NCBI GenBank assembly: GCA_900556975.1
Contig: USQZ01000023.1
Coordinates: 1-27,117 of the forward strand
Direction of reading: 5' to 3'
DNA: 27,117 bases
Origin: an uncultured Clostridium sp.
GTDB lineage: Bacteria > Bacillota > Clostridia > TANB77 > CAG-508
In this document: piece after piece, positions 5,748 to 13,200 of the stretch
Numbering within the stretch: the first letter of the stretch is position 1
Layout of the letters: the number at the start of each line of letters is the position of its first letter
The notes under the pieces: model-generated
What the model was told of the DNA's origin: nothing
Seen by the model: only the letters and a program-made list of their open reading frames with translations
Database searches by the model: none
Translations under genes and position numbers: made by a program

Positions 5748-7313
5748 ATGAGAGTGGCAATTTATTGTAGGCTTTCTCGTGAAGATGATGATAAACTTCA
5801 TGAAAACGATGAAAGCGAAAGTATCCAAAATCAGAAATCTATGCTAATTAATTATGCAATAGAAAGGGGTTGGGATATTTATAATATTTACTGTGATGAA
5901 GATTATTCTGGAATTGACAGTGAAAGACCCCAATTTAATAAATTATTAGAAGATGCTAAAAATCATAAATTTGATATTGTACTTTGTAAAACACAAAGCA
6001 GATTTACTCGTGATATGGAAATGGTTGAGAAATATCTTCATAATAAATTTATAGAGTGGAATATTAGATTTGTTAGCCTTGTGGATCATGTTGATACATC
6101 AGATAAAGGAAACAAAAAATCAAGACAAATTAATGGTTTAGTTAATGAGTGGTATTTAGAGGATTTATCGGAAAATATTAGAAAAACATTTGACAGTAAA
6201 AGAAAACAAGGATTGCACATTGGCTCTTTTGTATGCTATGGATATAAAAGAAATCCAGAGAATAAGAATAAACTTATTATTGATACAGAAGTTGCTGATG
6301 TAATTAGGTTAATATTTAATCTATATGAACAAGGAAATGGAGTTACTAAAATTGCTCAAATATTAAATGATAAAGGTATTTTAACACCTACTAAATATAA
6401 ACAATCGCAAGGGATTAATTTTAAAAATCAAGGCAAAAACATTGATTATTGGTGTGAATCTACAGTTAGTAAAATATTAAAAAATGAAGTTTATATTGGT
6501 AATTTAGTACAAGGCTATAATAAGAAAGTAAGCTATAAATCTAAACAAATGAAAAATCAGCCTAAATCAGAATGGATTATTGTAGAGAACACTCACGAAC
6601 CTATTATTACAAAAGAACAATTTTATAAGGTTCAAGAGATTTTTAAAAGCAAAACAAGAAGGTGTAAAAATGGTGAAGTTCATTTATTTGCTAATAAACT
6701 TGTATGTTTAGATTGTGGTACAAAGCTTTATAAATGCAGAAATGATAGAGGTTACGTTTATTTTTCTTGTAAAGGCTCTAAAAAACTTTATGGAACTTGC
6801 ACTTCCCATTCTATTGGCTATGAAAACCTTAAAAATCTTGTTACTGAAAAGATTAGAGAAAAGATTTTAGCATTTTACAATTTTGATAATATATCAGATG
6901 ATTTATTTGTTTCAAATGATAATTTAAACAAAGCTAAATTATTACAAAATAAGGTTGAATTGCTTTCAAAAGAAATGAAAGATATCAACAATGCAATAAA
7001 AGAACTTTACTTAAATAAAGTAAGTGGCAAAGTTCCAAAAGATGTATTTGAAGATTTAAATACATCTTTCCTAACAGATAAATCCGCCAAGCAAAAAGAA
7101 CTAAATAAAATACAAAATGATTTATCTAATTTAAATGAAAAAGAATTAAACAGTAAATTTATAAATGAACAAAAAGAAAAGATAATTAATCATTTTAAGG
7201 ATTTTAAAGAACTTAATTATGATATTGTTAATAGCTTTATAGATTATATTGAAATTGGAGAAAAAGACAAAAAAACAAAGTCACAAGATCTTATTATTCA
7301 TTGGAATTTTTAA
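5748..7313 (+). CDS. Large serine recombinase of the cotJC element
   Basis: This 521-residue enzyme is a site-specific recombinase of the large serine family (integrases, TnpX, SpoIVCA). The resolvase domain starts at MRVAIYCRLSRED, with nucleophile Ser10, Arg8, and the active-site segment TQSRFTRDM (R85, R88). A recombinase DNA-binding domain covers about residues 155-290, and a zinc ribbon follows (C320, C323, C341, C351). The C-terminal region from about 380 to 490 is helical and coiled-coil-like, as used for synapsis control. Length and motif order are complete, with no frameshift. ATG 5748 sits seven bases after TTGGAGGG; an in-frame TTG at 5733 overlaps that site and was rejected. It is the evident agent of insertion into, and excision from, cotJC. 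It is transcribed opposite to the cotJ operon. Confidence 0.95.
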   Translation: MRVAIYCRLSREDDDKLHENDESESIQNQKSMLINYAIERGWDIYNIYCDEDYSGIDSERPQFNKLLEDAKNHKFDIVLCKTQSRFTRDMEMVEKYLHNKFIEWNIRFVSLVDHVDTSDKGNKKSRQINGLVNEWYLEDLSENIRKTFDSKRKQGLHIGSFVCYGYKRNPENKNKLIIDTEVADVIRLIFNLYEQGNGVTKIAQILNDKGILTPTKYKQSQGINFKNQGKNIDYWCESTVSKILKNEVYIGNLVQGYNKKVSYKSKQMKNQPKSEWIIVENTHEPIITKEQFYKVQEIFKSKTRRCKNGEVHLFANKLVCLDCGTKLYKCRNDRGYVYFSCKGSKKLYGTCTSHSIGYENLKNLVTEKIREKILAFYNFDNISDDLFVSNDNLNKAKLLQNKVELLSKEMKDINNAIKELYLNKVSGKVPKDVFEDLNTSFLTDKSAKQKELNKIQNDLSNLNEKELNSKFINEQKEKIINHFKDFKELNYDIVNSFIDYIEIGEKDKKTKSQDLIIHWNF

Positions 7314-7381
7314 ATATGATAGTAATTTAAACTAATTTGTGCTATATTATTAGAATTTTTAAAGAAAGGATAGTGAAAATT

Positions 7382-7578
7382 ATGATTAATGAAAAACAAG
7401 AAATTCTTGATATGTTCCCAAACTTTCGAGCAAGCATTTTAGAGAATTTATTTATAAAAGTTATCGAATAGTTTATGATGTTTCTGAAGATTCAAATACC
7501 GTTTACATACATTTTGTCGTTCATGGCAAAAGAAATTTTAAATCATATTATAAATCTTACATTAAAAATAATTTTTAA
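7382..7578 (+). pseudogene. RelE/ParE-type toxin remnant
   Basis: ATG 7382 after an AAAGGA site opens 29 codons (MINEKQEILDMFPNF...) then stops. A second frame over the same region continues to 7578 with FREFIYKSYRIVYDV and VYIHFVVHGKRNF, the typical C-terminal signature of RelE/ParE-type toxins, normally preceded by a FPNLG-like motif. The piece therefore has a frameshift between the two motifs and lacks the first 30 or so residues of the family. No antitoxin gene lies next to it. It is inside the element, against the right junction, and looks like decayed stabilisation cargo. Confidence 0.6.
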
Positions 7579-7925
7579 TTCAAATTATTATTAAATTCTT
7601 TTAGGATATATTCCAAACCTACTCCATGATCTGTAAAATATGCTCCTAATCCGGCTTTTTCTAGTTCCTCAGGACATACACCATCTGTTAATTGATGAAC
7701 CATACTGCTTACCATCTCAAGGTGGGCCAATTCTTCCGTGCCTATGTCGTTTAGGATAGCTTTTGATTTTTCATCTGGCATGCTTATTCTTTGAGAAATA
7801 TATCTTAAAGCCGCACCAATTTCTCCGTCAGGTCCACCATATTGTGAAATTATAAATTTTGCTAAACGTGGATTTGGATTTTTTATTCTAACGGGATATT
7901 CTAATTTCTTTTGATATAACCACAT
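7575..7925 (-). CDS. cotJC: CotJC spore coat protein, 5' half of an interrupted gene
   Basis: The frame encodes 116 residues: the first 100 are the N-terminal half of CotJC (MWLYQKKLEYPVRIKNPNPR, QYGGPDGEIGAALRY, DIGTEELAHLEM, EKAGLGAYFTDH) and the last 16 are read from element sequence before a chance stop. Family ligand positions E35, E65 and H68 are here, while the matching acidic and histidine ligands are in the other half, so this fragment alone cannot build the dinuclear manganese site. The start overlaps the cotJB stop (TAATG) and follows GGAGGT. Joined at His100 to the segment starting at 4125, it yields a 195-residue protein, the usual CotJC length. Translation of the truncated form before excision is possible. 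Confidence 0.92.
   Translation of the reverse strand: MWLYQKKLEYPVRIKNPNPRLAKFIISQYGGPDGEIGAALRYISQRISMPDEKSKAILNDIGTEELAHLEMVSSMVHQLTDGVCPEELEKAGLGAYFTDHGVGLEYILKEFNNNLN
7596..7655. other. Right junction (att site) of the cotJC element
   Basis: On the plus strand TTCTTTTAGGATA (7596-7608) is followed by 18 bp containing CCAAACCTACTCC and then TG (7627-7628), the complement of the CA in cotJC codon His100. The following bases are cotJC coding sequence. The 13-mer and spacing are identical, in inverted orientation, to the left junction at 4124-4156, and 11 of the next 17 bases also match. Confidence 0.7.
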
Positions 7926-8194
7926 TAAAAGCTACCTCCTTTTTCCCATGGCCAAGGCTGTTCTAGCCAACGCCATTTATTACATGGACATTCTATTGAT
8001 AATGGTCCATACATTTTTTGATAGTTGTCTGTTAACATTCTTAATTTATTTGCATTTTCGTTGTGAAGACATAGAGCTCTCTGGTCGTTTGGGTTTATGT
8101 CTAGGTATAAGCCTAGTTCAATTACAGTAAAGTTTATAGCTCTTATTTCATCTAATAATTCTGATCTTGTTTTTGGGCAATTTTCTTCCATCAT
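7925..8194 (-). CDS. cotJB: Spore coat protein CotJB
   Basis: This 89-residue protein matches CotJB. It has LLDEIRAINFTVIELGLYLD near the N-terminus, the central NDQRAL...N helix, YGPLSIECP, and the Trp-rich tail WRWLEQPWPWEKGG. CotJB is a small protein of the CotJ complex placed in the inner coat of the spore. The gene overlaps the cotJA stop by four bases and its own stop overlaps the cotJC start, indicating translational coupling. The start follows GGAGGTGG by eight bases; a second ATG directly after the first is equally possible. The operon is expected to be mother-cell-specific (sigma-E in Bacillus subtilis). Confidence 0.92.
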   Translation of the reverse strand: MMEENCPKTRSELLDEIRAINFTVIELGLYLDINPNDQRALCLHNENANKLRMLTDNYQKMYGPLSIECPCNKWRWLEQPWPWEKGGSF

Positions 8195-8538
8195 GAGTTA
8201 CAGCCACCTCCAATTGAATTTTGGTCTTTTAAATAATTTATTGTGTCTAAAGATTGATTTGGACAGTATGGGCTAACTAGTTCAGGGAAGATTGTTCCCA
8301 TTCTAAGTCCTATTTCTGGAGTGTATACTTGATTCATTCTTTGGTGTGGAACATAGCAATGGCCATACATCCAATCTTGTGGGAATGCTGATGTGTTTGT
8401 GAAGCCACATGAGCATGTATTATTATCTATGTTTCCATAGTCATTTTGTACCATACTACAAGATTCTTCGTACATTGTATTGTTATTATTGTTATTACAT
8501 TGAGAGTTGTTGCATGAACAACCACAGTTTCTAAACAT
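8191..8538 (-). CDS. cotJA: Spore coat associated protein CotJA
   Basis: The C-terminal half carries the CotJA core: GHCYVPHQRMNQVYTPEIGL followed by GTIFPELVSPY. The N-terminal 40 residues are Cys- and Asn-rich (CGCSCNN and an Asn run), a low-complexity extension often seen in coat proteins and longer than in the Bacillus protein. The 115-residue product starts at ATG 8538 after GGAGGAATTATAA. It is the first gene of cotJABC and overlaps cotJB. The Cys clusters may cross-link or bind metal in the coat, but that is inference. Confidence 0.88.
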   Translation of the reverse strand: MFRNCGCSCNNSQCNNNNNNTMYEESCSMVQNDYGNIDNNTCSCGFTNTSAFPQDWMYGHCYVPHQRMNQVYTPEIGLRMGTIFPELVSPYCPNQSLDTINYLKDQNSIGGGCNS

Positions 8539-8566
8539 TTATAATTCCTCCTTTTTTCTTATAATA

Positions 8567-8594
8567 TAAAATATGAGAAAAAATTAAAAAAAGT
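8567..8594 (-). promoter_or_regulatory. Possible mother-cell sigma (E/K-type) promoter of cotJ
   Basis: On the minus strand CATATTTTA (8575-8567) fits the CATANNNTA -10 of sigma-K and partly the sigma-E -10. An AC dinucleotide (8594-8593) lies 17 bases upstream. Transcription would start near 8559, about 20 nt before the cotJA start and just ahead of GGAGG. The match is short in an A/T-rich region, so chance is a real possibility. Confidence 0.3.
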
Positions 8595-8606
8595 GATAAA
8601 AAGTAA

Positions 8607-8634
8607 TTGTAATTATATAGTCATATGTTATAAT
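8607..8634 (+). promoter_or_regulatory. Promoter of the DUF1292 gene
   Basis: TTGTAA (8607-8612), a 16-bp spacer and TATAAT (8629-8634) make a good sigma-A promoter. It implies a leader of about 75 nt before the DUF1292 start codon. Confidence 0.6.
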
Positions 8635-8717
8635 TTACCTATATCGTTATTCACGACTTGAATGGATTTCGGAAATGTACGGTAGGATTTAGTAGGAAAA
8701 AGGAGTGAGAGTAAAAT

Positions 8718-8984
8718 ATGAAGAAAATGATGACAATAATTGATGAGGAAAATAACATAGAAGAGGTTGAGGTATTAAATATTTTGTATTTGGATGTGAC
8801 TGAAAAAAATTATGTGTTTTATGTTGAACCAGGTGAAGAGGAAAATGGAAGTGTTTTGATTTGCACTGCATCATGTGAAAAGTTAGATGATAAAAGGTTA
8901 AGAATTGATAGAAGATTGTCAAATGTTGAAAGAAAAATGATGAAATTGTCTTTGAATATAATGTTTGGATTAACAAAGGATTAA
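8718..8984 (+). CDS. DUF1292 domain protein (YrzB-like)
   Basis: This 88-residue protein looks like the DUF1292 family of small cytoplasmic Firmicutes proteins of unknown function. It has the EENNIEEVEVLNILYLDVTE opening with a beta-rich YVFYVEPGEEENGSVLI core and a basic helical tail with KLDDKRLRIDRRLSNVERK. AAAAAGGAGTGAGAG supports the ATG at 8718. It has its own promoter and a terminator, so it appears monocistronic and divergent from the cotJ operon. Function unknown; family members often neighbour housekeeping genes, as recJ does here. Confidence 0.7.
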   Translation: MKKMMTIIDEENNIEEVEVLNILYLDVTEKNYVFYVEPGEEENGSVLICTASCEKLDDKRLRIDRRLSNVERKMMKLSLNIMFGLTKD

Positions 8985-8992
8985 TTATTTGG

Positions 8993-9024
8993 AAACTCAG
9001 TAAAAATTTTACTGAGTTTTTTTA
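8993..9024 (+). terminator. Intrinsic terminator after DUF1292 gene
   Basis: AAACTCAGTAA (8993-9003) pairs with TTACTGAGTTT (9009-9019) around a 5-base loop and runs into T residues to 9023. Confidence 0.88.
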
Positions 9025-9030
9025 AAACTA

Positions 9031-9059
9031 TTTCAAAAAATGCGAAAATAAGGTATAAT
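9031..9059 (+). promoter_or_regulatory. Probable promoter of the recJ unit
   Basis: TATAAT (9054-9059) stands 17 bp from a weak -35 TTTCAA (9031-9036), just after the preceding terminator and 31 bp before the recJ start. Confidence 0.5.
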
Positions 9060-9090
9060 AGAAAGGAATTGTTTTATTTAGGAGAGAAAT

Positions 9091-10779
9091 ATGCGAAAAA
9101 AGTGGAAATATAAAGAATTAGATGAAGAGAAAATTGATGAAATAGTTAAAAAATTTAATGTACCTGAATTATTAGCCACGGTTTTGGTTAATAGAGGTAT
9201 AGTTGATGATGAAGAAATTAGAGTATTTTTAAATCCTACAAGATCTGATTTTCACGATCCATATTTAATGCCTGATATGGAGATTGCTGTTGAGAGAATT
9301 ATAAAGGCAATTGATAATCAAGAAAAAGTTATTATTTATGGTGATTATGATGTTGATGGAATAACTAGTATTACAGTTTTAAAGAAATTTTTAAAGACTT
9401 GTGGTTTAGAGGCTGATTATTATATACCTAATCGTTTGAGTGAAGGTTATGGATTGAATAGGGCAGCGATTGATTATATAAAAGAAAAAGAATATACATT
9501 GATTATTACAGTTGATTGTGGAATTTCTGGTATTGAAGAGATTGAGTATGCAAATAGTTTAGGAATTGAAACTATTGTAACAGATCATCATGAGCCAATG
9601 GAAGTTTTACCACCTGCTGTTGCTATTGTTGATTTGAAGAGAAAAGATAATGATACATATCCATTCAAGAGCTTGGCCGGTTGTGGAGTCGTTTTTAAAT
9701 TAACTCAAGCGCTTGGAATGAGACTTGGTATAGATGAAAAAGAATATTTAAAATATTTAGATATTGTTTGTGTTGGTACAATTTCAGATATTGTTCCATT
9801 AGTTGATGAAAATAGGGTTATTGCTAAACTTGGATTAAAGTTGGTTGAAGTTACTAGAAATCCTGGACTTAAGGCTTTGCTTAATGCTTCTGGATATAAG
9901 GTTGTTAACTCAAATACAATTTCTTTTGGAATTGCTCCTAGAATTAATGCTTGTGGAAGAATGGGCTATGAGGAAGAAGCTTTAAAATTATTTTTAACTG
10001 AAAATTTAGTTCAAGCTTCAGAAATAACTGAGAGATTGAATAAATATAATAGAGATAGACAAGAAATAGAGAAAAATATTTATGATGAAGCAATTAAAAT
10101 GATGGAAAAGGAAGATTCAAATGCTCAGTCTATTGTTTTAGGAAGCAATAATTGGCATCATGGTGTTATTGGAATTGTTTCTTCAAAGATTACAGAGATG
10201 TATTTTAAACCTTCAATTTTGATATGTTTTGAAGGTGAGGATGGAAAAGGTTCTGGTAGAAGTATTCCTGGATTTGATCTTCATGAAGCTTTGGCTGAAA
10301 CAGCTAAGTATTTAGAGAAATACGGCGGTCATGAAATGGCTGTTGGATTAAGTTTAAAAAAGAATAATTTTAATAGATTTAAAGAAGCTTTTGAAAAATA
10401 TGTTGAAGAAAAAGATATAACTGGAATAGTTCCAATTATAGAGATTGATAAACAAATAAGTTTGAAAGATATAGATAGTAATATTGTTAAACAATTAGAT
10501 TTATTAGAGCCTTTTGGTGAGGCTAATAGAAGACCAGTTTTTGTTTATAAGAATTTGAAAATAGATTCTATTCGTGCTTTATCAGATGGAAAGCATTTGA
10601 AGATGACATTGAAAGATGGTAATACAATTGTTAATGCGATTGGTTTTAATATGGGGCAACTTTCAAAAGAGTATATGATAGGTGATAGAATTGATGTTGT
10701 TGGAACATTAGAAATAAATGCTTATAACGGAAGAGAAATGGTACAAATTAATGTTAAGGATATAATGAAGTCTTTATAA
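9091..10779 (+). CDS. recJ: Single-stranded-DNA-specific exonuclease RecJ
   Basis: RecJ degrades single-stranded DNA 5' to 3' in recombination and repair. The 562-residue protein has the DHH phosphoesterase motifs: YGDYDVDG (83-90), ITVDCGIS (139-146) and TDHHEP (164-169). It also has the DHHA1 region (GSGRSIPGFDLHEAL and GGHEMAVGL, about 385-420) and a C-terminal OB-fold-like part. It is the compact form; the Bacillus protein has a long C-terminal extension that is absent here. ATG 9091 follows AGGAGAGAA. relA/spoT starts 27 bp after its stop, the usual clostridial order but without the apt gene that often sits between. Confidence 0.95.
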   Translation: MRKKWKYKELDEEKIDEIVKKFNVPELLATVLVNRGIVDDEEIRVFLNPTRSDFHDPYLMPDMEIAVERIIKAIDNQEKVIIYGDYDVDGITSITVLKKFLKTCGLEADYYIPNRLSEGYGLNRAAIDYIKEKEYTLIITVDCGISGIEEIEYANSLGIETIVTDHHEPMEVLPPAVAIVDLKRKDNDTYPFKSLAGCGVVFKLTQALGMRLGIDEKEYLKYLDIVCVGTISDIVPLVDENRVIAKLGLKLVEVTRNPGLKALLNASGYKVVNSNTISFGIAPRINACGRMGYEEEALKLFLTENLVQASEITERLNKYNRDRQEIEKNIYDEAIKMMEKEDSNAQSIVLGSNNWHHGVIGIVSSKITEMYFKPSILICFEGEDGKGSGRSIPGFDLHEALAETAKYLEKYGGHEMAVGLSLKKNNFNRFKEAFEKYVEEKDITGIVPIIEIDKQISLKDIDSNIVKQLDLLEPFGEANRRPVFVYKNLKIDSIRALSDGKHLKMTLKDGNTIVNAIGFNMGQLSKEYMIGDRIDVVGTLEINAYNGREMVQINVKDIMKSL

Positions 10780-10806
10780 AATATAGAAAAGGGGAGTGAA
10801 TGATAT

Positions 10807-13002
10807 ATGAAAAGTGATATGTTAGAAAGAAATATTGATGATGTTATTAAACTTGCTAAAGAGAAGAATAGAAAAGTTGATGTGAAGAAGATAACTAAAG
10901 CATATAATTATGCATGTGAAAAGCATGGAGATCAAAAAAGAAGATCTGGTGAGCCTTATATTATTCATCCACTCCAAGTTGCATATACATTAGCTGGATT
11001 AGAAATGGATACAGATACAATTTGTGCGGCTTTGCTACATGATGTTGTTGAAGATACTGATGCAACTAATGAGGATCTTATTAGAGAGTTTGGTGAGTCT
11101 GTTGCTGAGATGGTAGATGGTGTTACTAAACTTGGTAAATTGCAATATACAACTAAAGAAGAGCAACAAGTTGAGGATTATAGAAAAATGTTCTTAGCAA
11201 TGGGAAAAGATATTAGAGTTATTTTGATAAAACTTGCTGATAGACTTCATAATATGAGAACATTGAAATTTTTGAGTAGAGAAAGACAAATTGCTAATGC
11301 GAAGGAAACAATGGATTTGTATGCTCCTTTAGCTAACCGTTTAGGTATTTATTCTTTGAAATGGGAATTAGAGGATTTATCTTTCAAATATTTATATCCA
11401 GATGAGTATCATGAAATTGTTAAAGGCTTGGATAAAAAGAGAGAAGAGAGACTTGCTTTTATTGATAGTATAATGGATGAGATAAGAGTTGAGTTGAAGA
11501 ATGCTAAGATAAATGCTGAGGTTACTGGTAGAGCAAAACATATTTATAGTATTTATAGAAAAATGCAAAGAGATAATTCAACATTAGATCAAGTTTATGA
11601 TTTATTTGCTCTTAGAATTTTAGTTAATTCTGTTAGAGATTGTTATGCTGCTTTAGGTATTGTTCATGATTTATATAATCCAATGCCTGGTAGATTTAAA
11701 GATTATATTTCAGTACCTAAAAAGAACATGTATCAGTCTATACATACAACTTTGATAGGTCCCAATGGTACTCCTTTTGAGGTTCAGATTAGAACTTGGG
11801 ATATGCATAGGGTTGCTGAGTTTGGTATTGCAGCGCATTGGGCTTACAAAGAGCAAAGTTATAAAGGAAAGAAAAAAGCTGTTGTTGTTAAAGATGATAA
11901 ATTGTCTTGGCTTCGTGAAACTTTGGAATGGCAAAAAAATACTGAAAATCCTGATGAATTTTTAAATACTTTAAAGAAAGAATTATTTGAGGATGAAGTT
12001 CACGTGTTTACTCCAAAGGGTGATATTAAAGTTTTGCCTCGTGGTAGTACACCAATTGATTTAGCTTATGCAATTCATGAGCAAGTTGGACATAGAATGA
12101 TAGGTGCTAAAATTAATAGTAAAATGATGCCTATTGTTACTAAACTTCAAAATGGTGATATTGTTGAAATTATTACTTCTGATTCTGCTAAAGGTCCAAG
12201 TAGAGATTGGCTTAAGTTTGTTAAGAGTAGTGGTGCAAAAACTAAGATTCAACAATGGTTTAAGAAGGCTCAAAGAGAAGAGAACATTGAAAAAGGTAAA
12301 GATATTTTAGAAAAAGATATAAAGAAATTAGGAATGAAGCATAGTGACTTGTTCAAACCTGAATGGGTTCAAATTGCTTTAGATAGATATAAATATAATT
12401 CAGTTGATGATATGTATGCAAGTATTGGTTTCGGTGCTATTTCAGCTACTAAGATTATTGCAAGATTACTTGAAGAATATAGAAAGGAACATAAAGAAGA
12501 GGATTTAGAAAAAACTATTTCTGAGCTTGCTAATAAAAAGACTTTGACTAAGCCTTCAAGAACTGGTGTTATCGTTGAGGGTATTGATAACTGCTTAGTT
12601 AAGCTTTCAAAGTGTTGTAATCCATTACCTGGTGATCAGATTGTTGGTTATATCACTAAAGGTAGAGGGGTTTCAGTCCATCGTGCTGATTGTGTTAATG
12701 TTAAGGATTTGCTTTCTGATGAGGGTAGAATGATTGATGTTTATTGGGCTAATGAGGCTAAGACTACTTATAGTGTTGAGGTTACTGTGTATGCTAATGA
12801 TAGACAGGGATTGCTTGCTGATGTTATTAAGGCTATTACTGGTGCTAAGTTTAATATCCTTGGGGTTAATACTAAGACTACTAAGGAGAGAATTGCTATT
12901 ATTGATATGACTATTGAGCTTGAGAATTTGGAGGAGTTGAATAAGGTTATTAGGGTGCTTAGGGGTGTTGACAGTGTATACGACGTAAAGAGAAATAAGT
13001 GA
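10807..13002 (+). CDS. relA: Bifunctional (p)ppGpp synthetase/hydrolase RelA/SpoT
   Basis: This 731-residue enzyme makes and degrades the stringent-response alarmone (p)ppGpp. The HD hydrolase domain is complete: RRSGEPYIIHPLQVA with H54, LLHDVVEDT with H78-D79. The synthetase domain follows (GRAKHIYSIYRKM, then PGRFKDYISVPK and YQSIHTTLIG, about 240-320). TGS (VFTPKGDIKVLPRGSTPIDL, about 400-460), the Cys-containing domain (KLSKCCNPLPGD, about 600) and a C-terminal ACT domain complete the long Rel architecture. Both active sites look intact, so it should be bifunctional. ATG 10807 follows AAAGGGGAGTGA. It is likely co-transcribed with recJ. Confidence 0.96.
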   Translation: MKSDMLERNIDDVIKLAKEKNRKVDVKKITKAYNYACEKHGDQKRRSGEPYIIHPLQVAYTLAGLEMDTDTICAALLHDVVEDTDATNEDLIREFGESVAEMVDGVTKLGKLQYTTKEEQQVEDYRKMFLAMGKDIRVILIKLADRLHNMRTLKFLSRERQIANAKETMDLYAPLANRLGIYSLKWELEDLSFKYLYPDEYHEIVKGLDKKREERLAFIDSIMDEIRVELKNAKINAEVTGRAKHIYSIYRKMQRDNSTLDQVYDLFALRILVNSVRDCYAALGIVHDLYNPMPGRFKDYISVPKKNMYQSIHTTLIGPNGTPFEVQIRTWDMHRVAEFGIAAHWAYKEQSYKGKKKAVVVKDDKLSWLRETLEWQKNTENPDEFLNTLKKELFEDEVHVFTPKGDIKVLPRGSTPIDLAYAIHEQVGHRMIGAKINSKMMPIVTKLQNGDIVEIITSDSAKGPSRDWLKFVKSSGAKTKIQQWFKKAQREENIEKGKDILEKDIKKLGMKHSDLFKPEWVQIALDRYKYNSVDDMYASIGFGAISATKIIARLLEEYRKEHKEEDLEKTISELANKKTLTKPSRTGVIVEGIDNCLVKLSKCCNPLPGDQIVGYITKGRGVSVHRADCVNVKDLLSDEGRMIDVYWANEAKTTYSVEVTVYANDRQGLLADVIKAITGAKFNILGVNTKTTKERIAIIDMTIELENLEELNKVIRVLRGVDSVYDVKRNK

Positions 13003-13006
13003 TGGG

Positions 13007-13126
13007 TTCGAAAGATAATCATCATTTTGCGTTGTTACATTTCAGTTTTAATTCCTGCGATGTACCTATGTACGCCTCGGAATTTAAAACTTCATGCGCT
13101 TAGCAAAATAATAATTCTATTTCGAA
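13007..13126. repeat. 120-nt imperfect long hairpin
   Basis: The ends, TTCGAAA...CATTTTGC and GCAAAATAATAATTCTATTTCGAA, are near-complementary over about 24 bp. Inside, GTTTTAATTCC pairs with GGAATTTAAAAC, and GTAC-CTAT-GTAC caps the structure. A similar 20-mer (AATAAT..ATT.TATTTCGAA) recurs at about 13141-13160. It could be a small palindromic repeat element, an RNA structure at the end of relA, or a regulatory leader for the MBL gene. Confidence 0.5.
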
Positions 13127-13200
13127 CGGTTTAAGAGTGAAATAATTAATTTATTTCGAATAGCTGAGTTATAAAAATTTACAAAAGAGAAGGAGAGAAA

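Larger units (their letters stand above)
4126..7628. mobile_element. 3.5-kb serine-recombinase element interrupting cotJC
   Basis: This insertion splits cotJC between Asp99 and Gly101, leaving the two halves in the same orientation and compatible frame. It carries an intact large serine recombinase (5748-7313), a 42-residue small ORF just before it, a membrane-anchored protein gene (4198-4938), and three decayed gene pieces (4983-5188, 5232-5477, 7382-7578). Ends have a 13-bp perfect inverted motif, each 18 bp from the shared core. No conjugation, phage structural or replication genes are present. Known parallels are the skin element in sigK and SPbeta in spsM of Bacillus subtilis, where a serine recombinase excises the element in the mother cell. 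Regulated excision here is inferred, not seen. Confidence 0.88.

Noticed and set aside
3835..7925. Two independent cotJC-like genes or a simple pseudogene instead of one split gene
   Set aside because: The two fragments are complementary, not overlapping, stop at the same residue, have matching inverted ends and surround an intact recombinase.
7948..8130. Plus-strand open frame within cotJB
   Set aside because: It is antisense to clear CotJB motifs.
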